DNA from: Bacilli bacterium
GTDB taxonomy: Bacteria > Bacillota_I > Bacilli_A > RF39 > UBA660
NCBI GenBank assembly: GCA_017470045.1
Contig: JAFUFG010000228.1
Coordinates: 1 to 11,425 of the forward strand
Length of the DNA stretch: 11,425 nt
Direction: 5' to 3'
Position numbers and translations under genes: made by a program. A model generated the notes under the pieces. It had not been told where the DNA came from. It did not search any database and saw only the letters and a list, made by a program, of their open reading frames with translations. Positions 1 to 6,998 of the stretch are shown here, piece by piece. Numbering within the stretch: position 1 is the stretch's first letter; each line of letters begins with the position of its first letter.

Positions 1-500
1 GTAAAGAAGAAGCTTATAATGAATTAAAATATAAAGATTATTCTTCTTATAGTGAAGAAAGTGTTGAAAAATATAATCGTATTTTATCTGGTAATTTAAA
101 AGAGGAAAGTGAAGATACTATTAAATCTACAGGATATGTTGTAGATAGTTTAGAAGCTGCTTTATGGTGTACTCTAAACTCTAATTCTTATGAAGATGCT
201 GTTGTAAAAGCCGTTAATCTTGGAGATGATACAGATACTGTTGGAGCTATCACTGGTAGTATGGTAGGTACTATTTATGGTGCTGAATCTATTCCTGAAA
301 GATGGATTAGTAAGGTACGTAAATTAGATGAATTAAAGAGTATAGCAACAGGTTACTGTGATGTTGTATGTGATAATAATACAAAAGTTTCTCCACGTTA
401 TTATGATAATTTAGCGGTCTCTTATGATGAGGAACTATATCGCATGGTTAATGGATTGGATAAACCGGATGATTCGGAAAAAAAAACTAATGTTTTATAA
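1..500 (+). CDS. ADP-ribosylglycohydrolase family protein, C-terminal part (5' end outside window)
   Basis: The reading frame is open from the window edge (first whole codon at position 3) to TAA at 498-500, giving about 165 visible residues. Family membership rests on the metal-binding motif GDDTDT (222-239), followed by a glycine-rich helix (GAITGSMVGTIYG) and PERW (about 292-303), the usual C-terminal signature of DraG/ARH-type hydrolases. In the family the paired aspartates bind Mg/Mn ions and the enzyme removes ADP-ribose from modified proteins or small molecules. The substrate cannot be inferred here. The roughly 65 residues after PERW are a polar tail without a recognised domain. An ATG at 250-270 is internal to the conserved core and is not a real start. 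The gene ends just before a strong terminator, so it belongs to an upstream unit. Family assignment is confident; specific function is not. Confidence 0.85.
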   Translation, partial: KEEAYNELKYKDYSSYSEESVEKYNRILSGNLKEESEDTIKSTGYVVDSLEAALWCTLNSNSYEDAVVKAVNLGDDTDTVGAITGSMVGTIYGAESIPERWISKVRKLDELKSIATGYCDVVCDNNTKVSPRYYDNLAVSYDEELYRMVNGLDKPDDSEKKTNVL

Positions 501-502
501 GT

Positions 503-530
503 AAAGATGGGTCAAACCATCTTTTTTTTT
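503..530 (+). terminator. Rho-independent terminator of the ADP-ribosylglycohydrolase gene
   Basis: The stem AAAGATGG (503-510) pairs with CCATCTTT (517-524) around a six-base loop. A run of nine T starts within the descending arm (522-530). It begins two bases after the stop codon and is followed at once by the nifJ promoter region. Confidence 0.9.
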
Positions 531-564
531 GCTTGATTTTATTATATAATGATAATTGGAAGGA
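522..564 (+). promoter_or_regulatory. Probable nifJ promoter and ribosome binding site
   Basis: A perfect -10 hexamer TATAAT lies at 545-550. At the 17-bp spacing the -35 position falls in the T-run of the preceding terminator (522-527), so there is no good -35 match. Initiation near 557 would give a leader of only about 18 nt. The ribosome site GGAAGGA is at 558-564, 10 nt before the chosen ATG. The -10 and ribosome site are clear; the exact start of transcription is inferred. Confidence 0.6.
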
Positions 565-574
565 TCGTGAGTAT

Positions 575-3500
575 ATGAAAAAGATTATGGATGGTAATGA
601 GGCAGCCGCATATGTCTCATATAATTTCACGGAAGTTGCTGGAATTTATCCAATTACACCTGCATCTCCAATGGCAGAGTTAACGGATAAATGGAGTAAT
701 GAAGGGAAATTAAATTATTTTGATACACCTGTTAAAGTCGTTGAAATGGAAAGTGAAGCAGGTGCAGCTGGTATGATTCATGGATCATTACAAGCTGGTG
801 CTTTGACTACTACTTATACGGCAAGTCAAGGTTTATTATTGATGATTCCAAATATGTATAAAATTGCTGGAGAAATGCTTCCGGGAGTTATTCATGTTGC
901 AGCTCGTAGTTTAGCTACACATGCATTATCTATTTTTGGAGATCATCAAGATGTTTATGCAGCTCGTAGTACTGGATTTGCAATGTTAGCAAGTTCTTCT
1001 GTACAACAAGTTATGGATTTAACTGGAGTTGCTCATTTATCTGCTATTAAAGGTAGCATTCCTTTTATGAATTTCTTTGACGGATTCCGTACTAGTCATG
1101 AATTACAAAAAGTAGAAGTTATCGATACAGATAAATTAAAAGATTTAATTGATAAGAAAGCATTGGAAGAGTTCCGTAATAGAGCAATGAATCCTAAAAA
1201 TCCAATGACTCGTGGAACTGCTCAAAACGAAGATGTTTATTTCCAAGCTACTGAAGTAAGAAATAAATATTATGATGCTATTCCAGATATTGTTAATGGA
1301 TATATGGAAAAGATTAACAAGATTACTGGAGAAGATTATAAACCATTTAATTATTATGGTAGTCCTACTGCTACAAAAGTTATTGTTGCTATGGGTAGTG
1401 TATGTGAGACGATTAAAGAAACTATTGATTATTTAGTAAAAGAGAAAAATGAAAGTATTGGTTTAGTAGAAGTACACTTATATCGACCATTTAGTACGAA
1501 GTATTTCTTAAAAGCATTACCAAAAACTGTTAAGAAGATTGCAGTACTTGATCGTACAAAAGAAGCTGGAAGTAATGGAGAACCATTATATTTAGATGTT
1601 GTTAAGACGATTAAAGAAGTAGATGCTAAAGTTAGTGTTTATGGTGGACGTTATGGTTTATCTAGTAAGAATACAACTCCTGCTATGATTAAGGGTGTAT
1701 TTGATTTCTTAGATACAAGAGATGTTCATAGTAACTTTACGGTTGGTATTGAAGATGATATTACTAATCTTTCTATTCCATATGATAAGAACTTTATTAT
1801 TCCAAGTAAGAATATTGAATTCTTAATTTATGGATATGGTTCTGATGGTATGGTAAGTGCTTGTAAAGATATTATGAAAATTACTGGAACTTATACCAAT
1901 GCTTATGTACAAGGATATTTCCAATATGACTCTAAGAAGAGTGGCGGAATTACTTTATCTAACTTACGTTTTGGTAAGAAACCAGTTAGAAGTACTTACT
2001 ATGTAGAAAAAGCTAGTTTAGTAGTTTGTACAAAAGATTCTTATTTAAAGAAACTTAAAATGTTAGAAAAGATTAGTGAAAATGGTATTTTCATTGTTAA
2101 TACAAGTAAACATCCTGACGATGTATTAAGTATTATGACAAATCATGATAAGAAAATCTTACAATCTAAAAATATTAAAATGTACGTAGTTGATGCAAAT
2201 AAGATTGCTGATGAAGTAGGTTTAACTGGTAAGATTAGTACGATTATGGAAACATTAATCTTTAAGATGGGTAAGATTATTGATTTCAATTTCTCAATCA
2301 ATAAGATTAAAGAAAACTTAAATACGAAGTTTGCTGCTAAAGGACAAGAAATTATTGATAAGAATGTAAAAGCAATTGATATGTCTATTAATAGTTTATA
2401 TCCTGTTAAACTTCCATTTGTTGATTTCGATGAAGATTATAATACGAAGAGAAATATGAAAGAAATCATTGATGCAATGGAAGGAGATTCTTTACCTGTT
2501 AGTACATTTGTTAAGAATGCAGATGGTGCTTTTGAAGGTGGATCTTCAAGAACGGATAAAAGAGATGTTACAGAATTTGTTCCATCTTATTGTGCAGAAA
2601 ACTGTATTGAATGTAATATGTGTGCATTAGTTTGTCCACATGGAGTAATTCGTCCTCATCTATTAGATGAAAAAGAAGTTATTGATGCACCTGAAGCATT
2701 AAACAAGAATTTAATTGATGCTAATATCAAAGATCATGATTATAAATTCTCTATTGGTGTTAGTGTTCCAGATTGTACTGGATGTGGACTTTGTGCCGAA
2801 GTATGTCCTGGTAAGAAGGGTGCTAAAGCATTAGTCATGAAGATGAAGGAAGAAATCTTAGCGGATAAGCAAGATGAAGAATATAAATATTTAGTAGAAG
2901 AAGTTAGTGAGAAGAAAGATGTTATGCCTACAAATACTGTTAAGGGTAGTCAATTTGTTTCTCCTAAATTCCAATTCCCAGGAGCATGTGCTGGATGTGG
3001 TGAAACTCCATATTTAAAACTTGTATCTCAATTATTTGGAGATCGTATGATCGTAGCAAATGCTACTGGATGTAGTTCTATCTATAGTGCAAGTATGCCA
3101 TCTATGGCATGGCAAGTTCCTTGGTCTAACTCTTTATTTGAAGATAATGCAGAGTTTGGATTCGGTATGAAAATTGCTGATGTTGCTATGAAAAATCGAA
3201 TCGTTACAATGATTCAAAATAATATGAAAGATGTTAAGAAGAGCGAACAACCAATCTATAAAGCATATTGTGAAGAAGTAACAGAAGATACTGCTAAAGC
3301 ATTATTAGAAGTTATTGATGAAACAAAGATTGAAGGATTAGCTAAGTTAAAAGACTTTGTAATGCCTAAATCTGTATGGATGATTGGTGGAGATGGTTGG
3401 TCTTACGATATTGGTTATAATGGAATTGACCATGTTCTTGCTAACCGTGAAAATATTAATATCTTAGTTCTAGATACAGAAGTTTATTCTAATACTGGTG

Positions 3501-4021
3501 GACAATCTTCTAAATCTACTAGAATGGGTGCTGTTGCAAAATTTGCATCTGCTGGTAAGAAGACCGCTAAGAAGGATTTAGCAAAGATTGCTTTAACTTA
3601 TCCACATGTATATGTTGGAACTATCTCTTTAGGAGCTAATCCACAACAAGCAATTAAAGTATTAAAAGAAGCTGAAGCTTACGATGGACCATCTATCATT
3701 ATTGCTTATGCTCCATGTATTGCTCAAGGTATTATTAAAGGAATGAAGAATAGTATCAATGAAGAGAAGGGTGCTACTCAATCTGGATACTTCCCAATCT
3801 TCCATTATAATCCAACTACACAAGAGTTTAAATTAGATAGTGGAGCTGATTTCTCTAAATACAAAGAATTTATTTTAGGAGAAACTCGTTACAAATCACT
3901 TGCTAAATTAAATAAGGATTCTAAAGAGTTGTTAGAAGAAAATCAAAAGAATGCAGAAGAAAGATTCAAATTCTATGAAGATTTAGCTGGAAAGAGTAAT
4001 ACTCCAGAAGAAAATAAATAA
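575..4021 (+). CDS. nifJ: Pyruvate:ferredoxin (flavodoxin) oxidoreductase, single-chain
   Basis: This 1148-residue enzyme oxidatively decarboxylates pyruvate with CoA to acetyl-CoA and CO2, reducing ferredoxin or flavodoxin in the cytoplasm. It is the usual pyruvate-to-acetyl-CoA step in fermenting anaerobes. The length fits the single-polypeptide family (about 1170-1200). Domain order is complete: an N-terminal pyrimidine-binding domain (YPITPASP near residue 25, SIFGDHQDV near 120), a transketolase-C-like domain (about 250-370), the gamma domain (about 400-600), and a two-cluster ferredoxin domain with C673/C677/C680/C683/C687 and C734/C737/C740/C744. The C-terminal thiamine-diphosphate domain has GGDG (D940) and NTGGQ (973-977). 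C805, C808, C833 and C1048 are the expected ligands of the third [4Fe-4S] cluster. All key residues seem present, so it should be active. An in-frame ATG at 533 was rejected because it lies upstream of the -10 and has no ribosome site. The ATG at 575 follows GGAAGGA and gives the family's N-terminus. It is monocistronic between two terminators. Confidence 0.97.
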   Translation: MKKIMDGNEAAAYVSYNFTEVAGIYPITPASPMAELTDKWSNEGKLNYFDTPVKVVEMESEAGAAGMIHGSLQAGALTTTYTASQGLLLMIPNMYKIAGEMLPGVIHVAARSLATHALSIFGDHQDVYAARSTGFAMLASSSVQQVMDLTGVAHLSAIKGSIPFMNFFDGFRTSHELQKVEVIDTDKLKDLIDKKALEEFRNRAMNPKNPMTRGTAQNEDVYFQATEVRNKYYDAIPDIVNGYMEKINKITGEDYKPFNYYGSPTATKVIVAMGSVCETIKETIDYLVKEKNESIGLVEVHLYRPFSTKYFLKALPKTVKKIAVLDRTKEAGSNGEPLYLDVVKTIKEVDAKVSVYGGRYGLSSKNTTPAMIKGVFDFLDTRDVHSNFTVGIEDDITNLSIPYDKNFIIPSKNIEFLIYGYGSDGMVSACKDIMKITGTYTNAYVQGYFQYDSKKSGGITLSNLRFGKKPVRSTYYVEKASLVVCTKDSYLKKLKMLEKISENGIFIVNTSKHPDDVLSIMTNHDKKILQSKNIKMYVVDANKIADEVGLTGKISTIMETLIFKMGKIIDFNFSINKIKENLNTKFAAKGQEIIDKNVKAIDMSINSLYPVKLPFVDFDEDYNTKRNMKEIIDAMEGDSLPVSTFVKNADGAFEGGSSRTDKRDVTEFVPSYCAENCIECNMCALVCPHGVIRPHLLDEKEVIDAPEALNKNLIDANIKDHDYKFSIGVSVPDCTGCGLCAEVCPGKKGAKALVMKMKEEILADKQDEEYKYLVEEVSEKKDVMPTNTVKGSQFVSPKFQFPGACAGCGETPYLKLVSQLFGDRMIVANATGCSSIYSASMPSMAWQVPWSNSLFEDNAEFGFGMKIADVAMKNRIVTMIQNNMKDVKKSEQPIYKAYCEEVTEDTAKALLEVIDETKIEGLAKLKDFVMPKSVWMIGGDGWSYDIGYNGIDHVLANRENINILVLDTEVYSNTGGQSSKSTRMGAVAKFASAGKKTAKKDLAKIALTYPHVYVGTISLGANPQQAIKVLKEAEAYDGPSIIIAYAPCIAQGIIKGMKNSINEEKGATQSGYFPIFHYNPTTQEFKLDSGADFSKYKEFILGETRYKSLAKLNKDSKELLEENQKNAEERFKFYEDLAGKSNTPEENK

Positions 4022-4025
4022 TAAG

Positions 4026-4052
4026 AAAGACTACGAAAGTAGTCTTTTTTTT
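4026..4052 (+). terminator. nifJ terminator
   Basis: A nine-base-pair stem AAAGACTAC (4026-4034) / GTAGTCTTT (4039-4047) is capped by a GAAA tetraloop and followed by T8 (4045-4052). The T-run ends inside the extended -10 element of the next gene. Confidence 0.93.
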
Positions 4053-4073
4053 GTTATACTTATGATAAGAGGG
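4052..4073 (+). promoter_or_regulatory. Extended -10 promoter and ribosome site of the LRR-protein operon
   Basis: TG (4052-4053) plus TATACT (4055-4060) forms an extended -10 element. The -35 position falls in the nifJ terminator stem and has no good match, which an extended -10 can tolerate. Transcription would start near 4067, inside or next to the ribosome site AAGAGGG (4067-4073), so the leader would be very short or nearly absent. This site lies 7 nt before ATG 4081 but only 1 nt before the alternative ATG 4075, which decides the start. Confidence 0.6.
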
Positions 4074-4080
4074 TATGCGT

Positions 4081-5640
4081 ATGAAGGAAGATTTTGAATA
4101 TATCAAAAAGTTTTATGGTGAACATATTGCAAAGCTATGTCGTGAAATTGTACCAGAATTATTTGAGGAACCAACTTTAGTTCCTCGTTTAATGGCAGCA
4201 TGTTTTGCGCCTCATCATGAATTATATAAGGATTTAATGATTCTTGGAAAATATAATCTTCGTAATCTAATGTATACAAGATTAAATCGTAAAGAAGAGT
4301 TATTTACTTCTCCAAAAAGTGCAAAAGAATTATTACAAGATGCTGGATATAATTTATTTGTTTGTACGAAACCAGAAGATATTAATTATTTTAAACATTG
4401 CTATGATCCTGATGAATTATTATGTACTTTCCGTGATGGGGTAGAATCTCGTTTTGAAGAGAGTTACTATTTCTTTTTAACTACCGAAAATGCCTTTCGA
4501 TTAAAGAGAGAAGATTTTCCAAATCCTGATCGAAATGATGATTATAGTAAATCTATTATTTGTCTACAAGTAAACCGTAATAGTCATACAGTTCGAATGA
4601 CTTCTCGTTATAATCATGGAGTTGATTTCCCAGATTCTATGTTTTCGAATAACCTAGATAATATTAATCCTGGATTACGCTATGCTTTTGAAAGAGATTT
4701 TGGTATTAAAGTTTCCCAACAAGATTGTGTCAGTTTAGGAGATTTGCAAGAACTACATTATGTGGAATATGGTCCTTATTCAACTTTCTATAAATTTAAT
4801 GAAATTATTGATGACAAAATTTATTGTCCTAACAATGTTGTTTTAGAAGATGGAGAAGTTCATTATGTGGATCGTGATTCTAAAAATTTATTAGATTATT
4901 ATGTGATAGATCATAAAGAAAAGGTATTTCGAACTTATGATAAAGAGCAAGAAGATCATTATCAAGATACGAAATTTAAAAAATGCGATTACGTAAAAGG
5001 AAAAGATATTGATACTTATAAGATTACTTTTGAGGATGATCATGAATTGTATTTAATGGCGGATCGAATGAATCGTATTGTTTCTGTTTTAGATAATTCA
5101 TCTACAGAAATTGGAGATAATTATTTTAGTTTTTGCCCTTATATTCGTGACGTTACATTAGGTAGAGTACGTAAGATTGGAAATAACTTTGTATCTGGTA
5201 GTAAGGAATTAACTAACTTATATACTCCATATGCAGAAGTGATTGGAGATAATTATGCCTATTCTAATACGAAAGTTCGCGATTTTACTATGGACTATCT
5301 ATGTTATGTTGGAGCAAATTGTTTTCAATCAAATAAGGGAGTCAGAGATTTATATTTACCTAGTATGATAGTAGCAGGTGGTTATTTCTTTGGACAGAAT
5401 GAAAAGATGCGTTCTATTAATCTGCCAAATTGTACTCATTTAGGAACAGAAAGTTTTGGATGGTGTGAGAATGTTCAAGAACTATCGATTCCGAATTTAG
5501 TAGATGCTGGTTCTGATTGTTTCTTTACGGATTATTATGCGAAAGAATATGTGGAAGAAACAGTTATGAAGAATTTTGAAAGAGGTGATTCTAATGAATT
5601 GGACATGGTTGAGGTTTCAAATTACGGATTTGCAAGATGA
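4081..5640 (+). CDS. Leucine-rich-repeat (BspA-like) protein with uncharacterised N-terminal domain
   Basis: This 519-residue protein has no signal peptide and no membrane segment, so it is probably cytoplasmic. The C-terminal third (about 331-485) is an array of roughly seven 22-residue repeats of the form xxIGxNxFxxxxxLRDLxLPxx, e.g. ending DLYLPSM and SINLPNC, matching the BspA/LRR_5 type used for protein recognition. The N-terminal 330 residues form a separate polar, aromatic-rich region without a catalytic motif I recognise. It includes SRYNHGVDFPDSMFSNNLDNINPG (about 177-200) and resembles, from memory only, uncharacterised regions of LRR proteins in gut Bacillota. ATG 4081 is preferred over in-frame ATG 4075 because AAGAGGG is 7 nt away. 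Its last 47 bases overlap the next gene. It is first in a likely three-gene operon. Function unknown; the repeat assignment is good, the rest is description only. Confidence 0.85.
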   Translation: MKEDFEYIKKFYGEHIAKLCREIVPELFEEPTLVPRLMAACFAPHHELYKDLMILGKYNLRNLMYTRLNRKEELFTSPKSAKELLQDAGYNLFVCTKPEDINYFKHCYDPDELLCTFRDGVESRFEESYYFFLTTENAFRLKREDFPNPDRNDDYSKSIICLQVNRNSHTVRMTSRYNHGVDFPDSMFSNNLDNINPGLRYAFERDFGIKVSQQDCVSLGDLQELHYVEYGPYSTFYKFNEIIDDKIYCPNNVVLEDGEVHYVDRDSKNLLDYYVIDHKEKVFRTYDKEQEDHYQDTKFKKCDYVKGKDIDTYKITFEDDHELYLMADRMNRIVSVLDNSSTEIGDNYFSFCPYIRDVTLGRVRKIGNNFVSGSKELTNLYTPYAEVIGDNYAYSNTKVRDFTMDYLCYVGANCFQSNKGVRDLYLPSMIVAGGYFFGQNEKMRSINLPNCTHLGTESFGWCENVQELSIPNLVDAGSDCFFTDYYAKEYVEETVMKNFERGDSNELDMVEVSNYGFAR

Positions 5641-5899
5641 TGTTTATACCGTTATAAATGAAAATAATGAGACTTATCAATTTCGTTTGCATTTTTATGA
5701 TTTAGATTTATCTGTTGGGGATTATTTAGTAGTATCAAGTATTTACTTTTTAAAATTTACGGAATTTGGATTAGAAAAATATTATTTTGGGCCATTAAAT
5801 ACCCAATTTAGTAAGAAGATAGATGCTGATCATGAGTATGAAAAGATGATGATTGAGCATGGGGATGGAGTTATTATTTATCAAAGATATTATGGATAA
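5594..5899 (+). CDS. Small uncharacterised protein (101 residues) overlapping the LRR gene
   Basis: The start ATG 5594 follows the strong ribosome site AAAGAGGTGA (about 5579-5588) with proper spacing. An upstream in-frame TTG at 5576 is unlikely because it precedes that site. The gene begins 47 bases inside the LRR gene in another frame, indicating translational coupling. The product is soluble, without signal or membrane segment. Its first half alternates hydrophobic and polar residues, with DVYTVINENNETYQF and VGDYLVVSS suggestive of a small beta-barrel (OB- or SH3-like) fold. The second half is rich in K, E, Y and H. No enzyme motif is visible and I do not recognise the family. The ribosome site and the overlap support a real gene; the fold is inference only. 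Confidence 0.75.
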   Translation: MNWTWLRFQITDLQDDVYTVINENNETYQFRLHFYDLDLSVGDYLVVSSIYFLKFTEFGLEKYYFGPLNTQFSKKIDADHEYEKMMIEHGDGVIIYQRYYG

Positions 5900-5925
5900 T
5901 ATTTTTTTGATTAAAGAGGTGTGTT

Positions 5926-6714
5926 ATGGATAAAAAACAAATTAATATGCTTATTATGATTTCTGTTATTATTGTATTTGTTTTAACGATGTGTGTATTT
6001 TTGCTGGTGTTGAGTGATCCGATTACGGAGATGAGAGCGAAAGAAAATGCGATAGAGTATATTACCAATAAATATTCTTTTACTCCTGAAGTTGTTTCTG
6101 TTAAGGCGACAGAAAGAATTTGTTCTGGTACTCGCAGAGCAACTCCTTATGTAGTAACGATGAAGTATCAAGATCATACATTTCGAGTATTTGTGGATAA
6201 TCAAAAACTATATCATGATAGTGTAATGGATGATTATGGTAGTTTTTATTTAGATGAATATTATAATCCTACTATCGAGAAATTTACGGAAATTGCTCCT
6301 TATCATATTACACCAGTTATAAAGACAAATAATATTTTTTCTAGTCAAAACAATCATAATATGAGCTGTAGTTATTCTCCTGGAATTTTTTTAGGCGAAT
6401 CACTAGTATTTGAAGGATTAAAGGAAAATCAAGTTTCTATGATTGAGAAACATTCAGAAGGTGTATTCTTGTCATTCATTAATATTGATGAGTATCATTT
6501 TTCTAAATTAAAAGATTTGTATCAAGAACTTCCTTATTCCAAAATCTATATTTTCAATTATAAAAATAAAAAAGCATATAGTGCTTCTTTGGATAATTTA
6601 TATAATATCTATGATGGAGTAGATGAAAAAACTATATCTAATTATTCGGATACTTTAAAAAGTATTCATATCTATTCCAATCATAAAACTTATGATTATG
6701 TTTATGAGAACTAA
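5926..6714 (+). CDS. Single-pass membrane-anchored protein, function unknown
   Basis: This 262-residue protein starts at ATG 5926, five bases after AAAGAGGT (5913-5920). A hydrophobic stretch of about 21 residues (roughly 9-30) after the basic MDKKQ start acts as an uncleaved anchor, with no lipobox, so the rest probably faces outside. Residues about 36-110 (alternating strand and helix, with EYITNKYSFTPEVVSV and YVVTMKYQDHTFRVFVDN) look like a small alpha/beta domain similar in style to PepSY/DUF3139-type extracytoplasmic domains. That likeness is tentative. Residues 140-262 form a second region with no recognised motif. The gene follows the 101-residue gene by 26 bases with no terminator, so it is probably the last gene of the LRR operon. 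It ends at a terminator that also serves an RNA on the other strand. Confidence 0.8.
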   Translation: MDKKQINMLIMISVIIVFVLTMCVFLLVLSDPITEMRAKENAIEYITNKYSFTPEVVSVKATERICSGTRRATPYVVTMKYQDHTFRVFVDNQKLYHDSVMDDYGSFYLDEYYNPTIEKFTEIAPYHITPVIKTNNIFSSQNNHNMSCSYSPGIFLGESLVFEGLKENQVSMIEKHSEGVFLSFINIDEYHFSKLKDLYQELPYSKIYIFNYKNKKAYSASLDNLYNIYDGVDEKTISNYSDTLKSIHIYSNHKTYDYVYEN

Positions 6715-6752
6715 AAAAGAGATAGGCGGCATTCCTATCTCTTTTCGTTTTT
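6713..6752. terminator. Bidirectional terminator between the membrane-protein gene and the minus-strand RNA
   Basis: A perfect 12-bp stem AAAAGAGATAGG (6715-6726) / CCTATCTCTTTT (6734-6745) has a 7-base loop. On the plus strand it is followed by T-rich sequence (TTTTCGTTTTT). On the minus strand a run of T (complement of 6713-6718) follows. It can therefore end both the LRR operon and the minus-strand RNA candidate. It starts one base after the stop codon of the membrane protein. Confidence 0.85.
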
Positions 6753-6854
6753 CATCTAAGAGACCGCACCCCCTGAGAGGCGGTCTCCAAAAAGAATAAA
6801 AAGGGGTTGGCTAGTGTGATACTAGCGACCAATTCGCCTAATACCGAATTGGTA
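6713..6854 (-). ncRNA. Candidate structured small RNA, minus strand (three hairpins, G-rich apical loop)
   Basis: Read on the minus strand, a consensus promoter is followed by about 140 nt with three hairpins and a terminator. In 5'-to-3' order of the RNA: hairpin A (6853-6845 / 6836-6828, 9 bp ACCAATTCG/CGAATTGGT, 8-nt loop GTATTAGG); hairpin B (6826-6821 / 6815-6810, 6 bp GCTAGT/ACTAGC, loop ATCAC); a pyrimidine-rich linker containing AACCCC (6808-6803); and hairpin C (6787-6780 / 6767-6760, 8 bp GAGACCGC/GCGGTCTC, 12-nt loop CTCTCAGGGGGT). Hairpin C has no T-run, so transcription should continue to the shared terminator at 6745-6713. Hairpin A starts at the predicted first nucleotide. No open reading frame with a ribosome site was found inside. 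The fully paired stems and promoter-to-terminator organisation support an RNA gene. I do not recognise it as a known family; its function is unknown and expression is inferred. Confidence 0.6.
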
Positions 6855-6860
6855 GTTCTT

Positions 6861-6889
6861 ATACTAATCGAAAAAGTCTATTTTGTCAA
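6861..6889 (-). promoter_or_regulatory. Promoter of the minus-strand small RNA
   Basis: On the minus strand a perfect -35 TTGACA (6889-6884) is followed after 17 bases by TAGTAT (6866-6861, four of six matches to the -10 consensus). The predicted start is about 6854, exactly where hairpin A begins. Upstream (6890-6920) lies an A/T-tract block that could act as an UP element and is shared with the divergent recG promoter. Confidence 0.65.
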
Positions 6890-6946
6890 CAAAAAAATGA
6901 AAAATTTTTTTTAATTTTTTGAAGGGATTATTCCTTGCTTTTTTTC

Positions 6947-6990
6947 TTTCCAATTTGTTTGTTTCGTGTTATAATATGCAAGGAAGGAAG
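6947..6990 (+). promoter_or_regulatory. recG promoter and ribosome binding site
   Basis: An extended -10, TG (6967-6968) plus TATAAT (6970-6975), lies 17 bp after TTTCCA (6947-6952, four of six -35 matches). The ribosome site GGAAGGAAG (6982-6990) precedes a TTG at 6999. Transcription would start near 6982, giving a short leader of about 17 nt. The promoter lies downstream of the minus-strand RNA locus, so that RNA is not a recG leader. Confidence 0.75.
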
Positions 6991-6998
6991 TGGTAATA

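Noticed and set aside
261..500. A separate 79-residue gene starting at 261
   Set aside because: The same frame is open to the window edge and the upstream residues carry the ADP-ribosylglycohydrolase metal motif, so this is the tail of a larger gene.
533..574. Upstream ATG 533 as the nifJ start
   Set aside because: It would add 14 residues foreign to the family, and it lies upstream of the -10 hexamer and of the ribosome site.
5874..6204. Minus-strand frames over the start of the membrane-anchored protein gene
   Set aside because: Antisense to a gene with a good ribosome site and a coherent membrane anchor; no promoter or ribosome site of their own.
6760..6860. The hairpin region before recG as a recG riboswitch or T-box leader
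   Set aside because: recG has a good extended -10 promoter downstream of it (6967-6975). There is no T-box AGGGTGGNACCGCG-like motif. The hairpins face a consensus promoter on the opposite strand.
6713..6890. Type I toxin-antitoxin locus
   Set aside because: I looked for a short hydrophobic toxin frame with a ribosome site on either strand and found none. Only the hairpin-rich RNA organisation is reminiscent.
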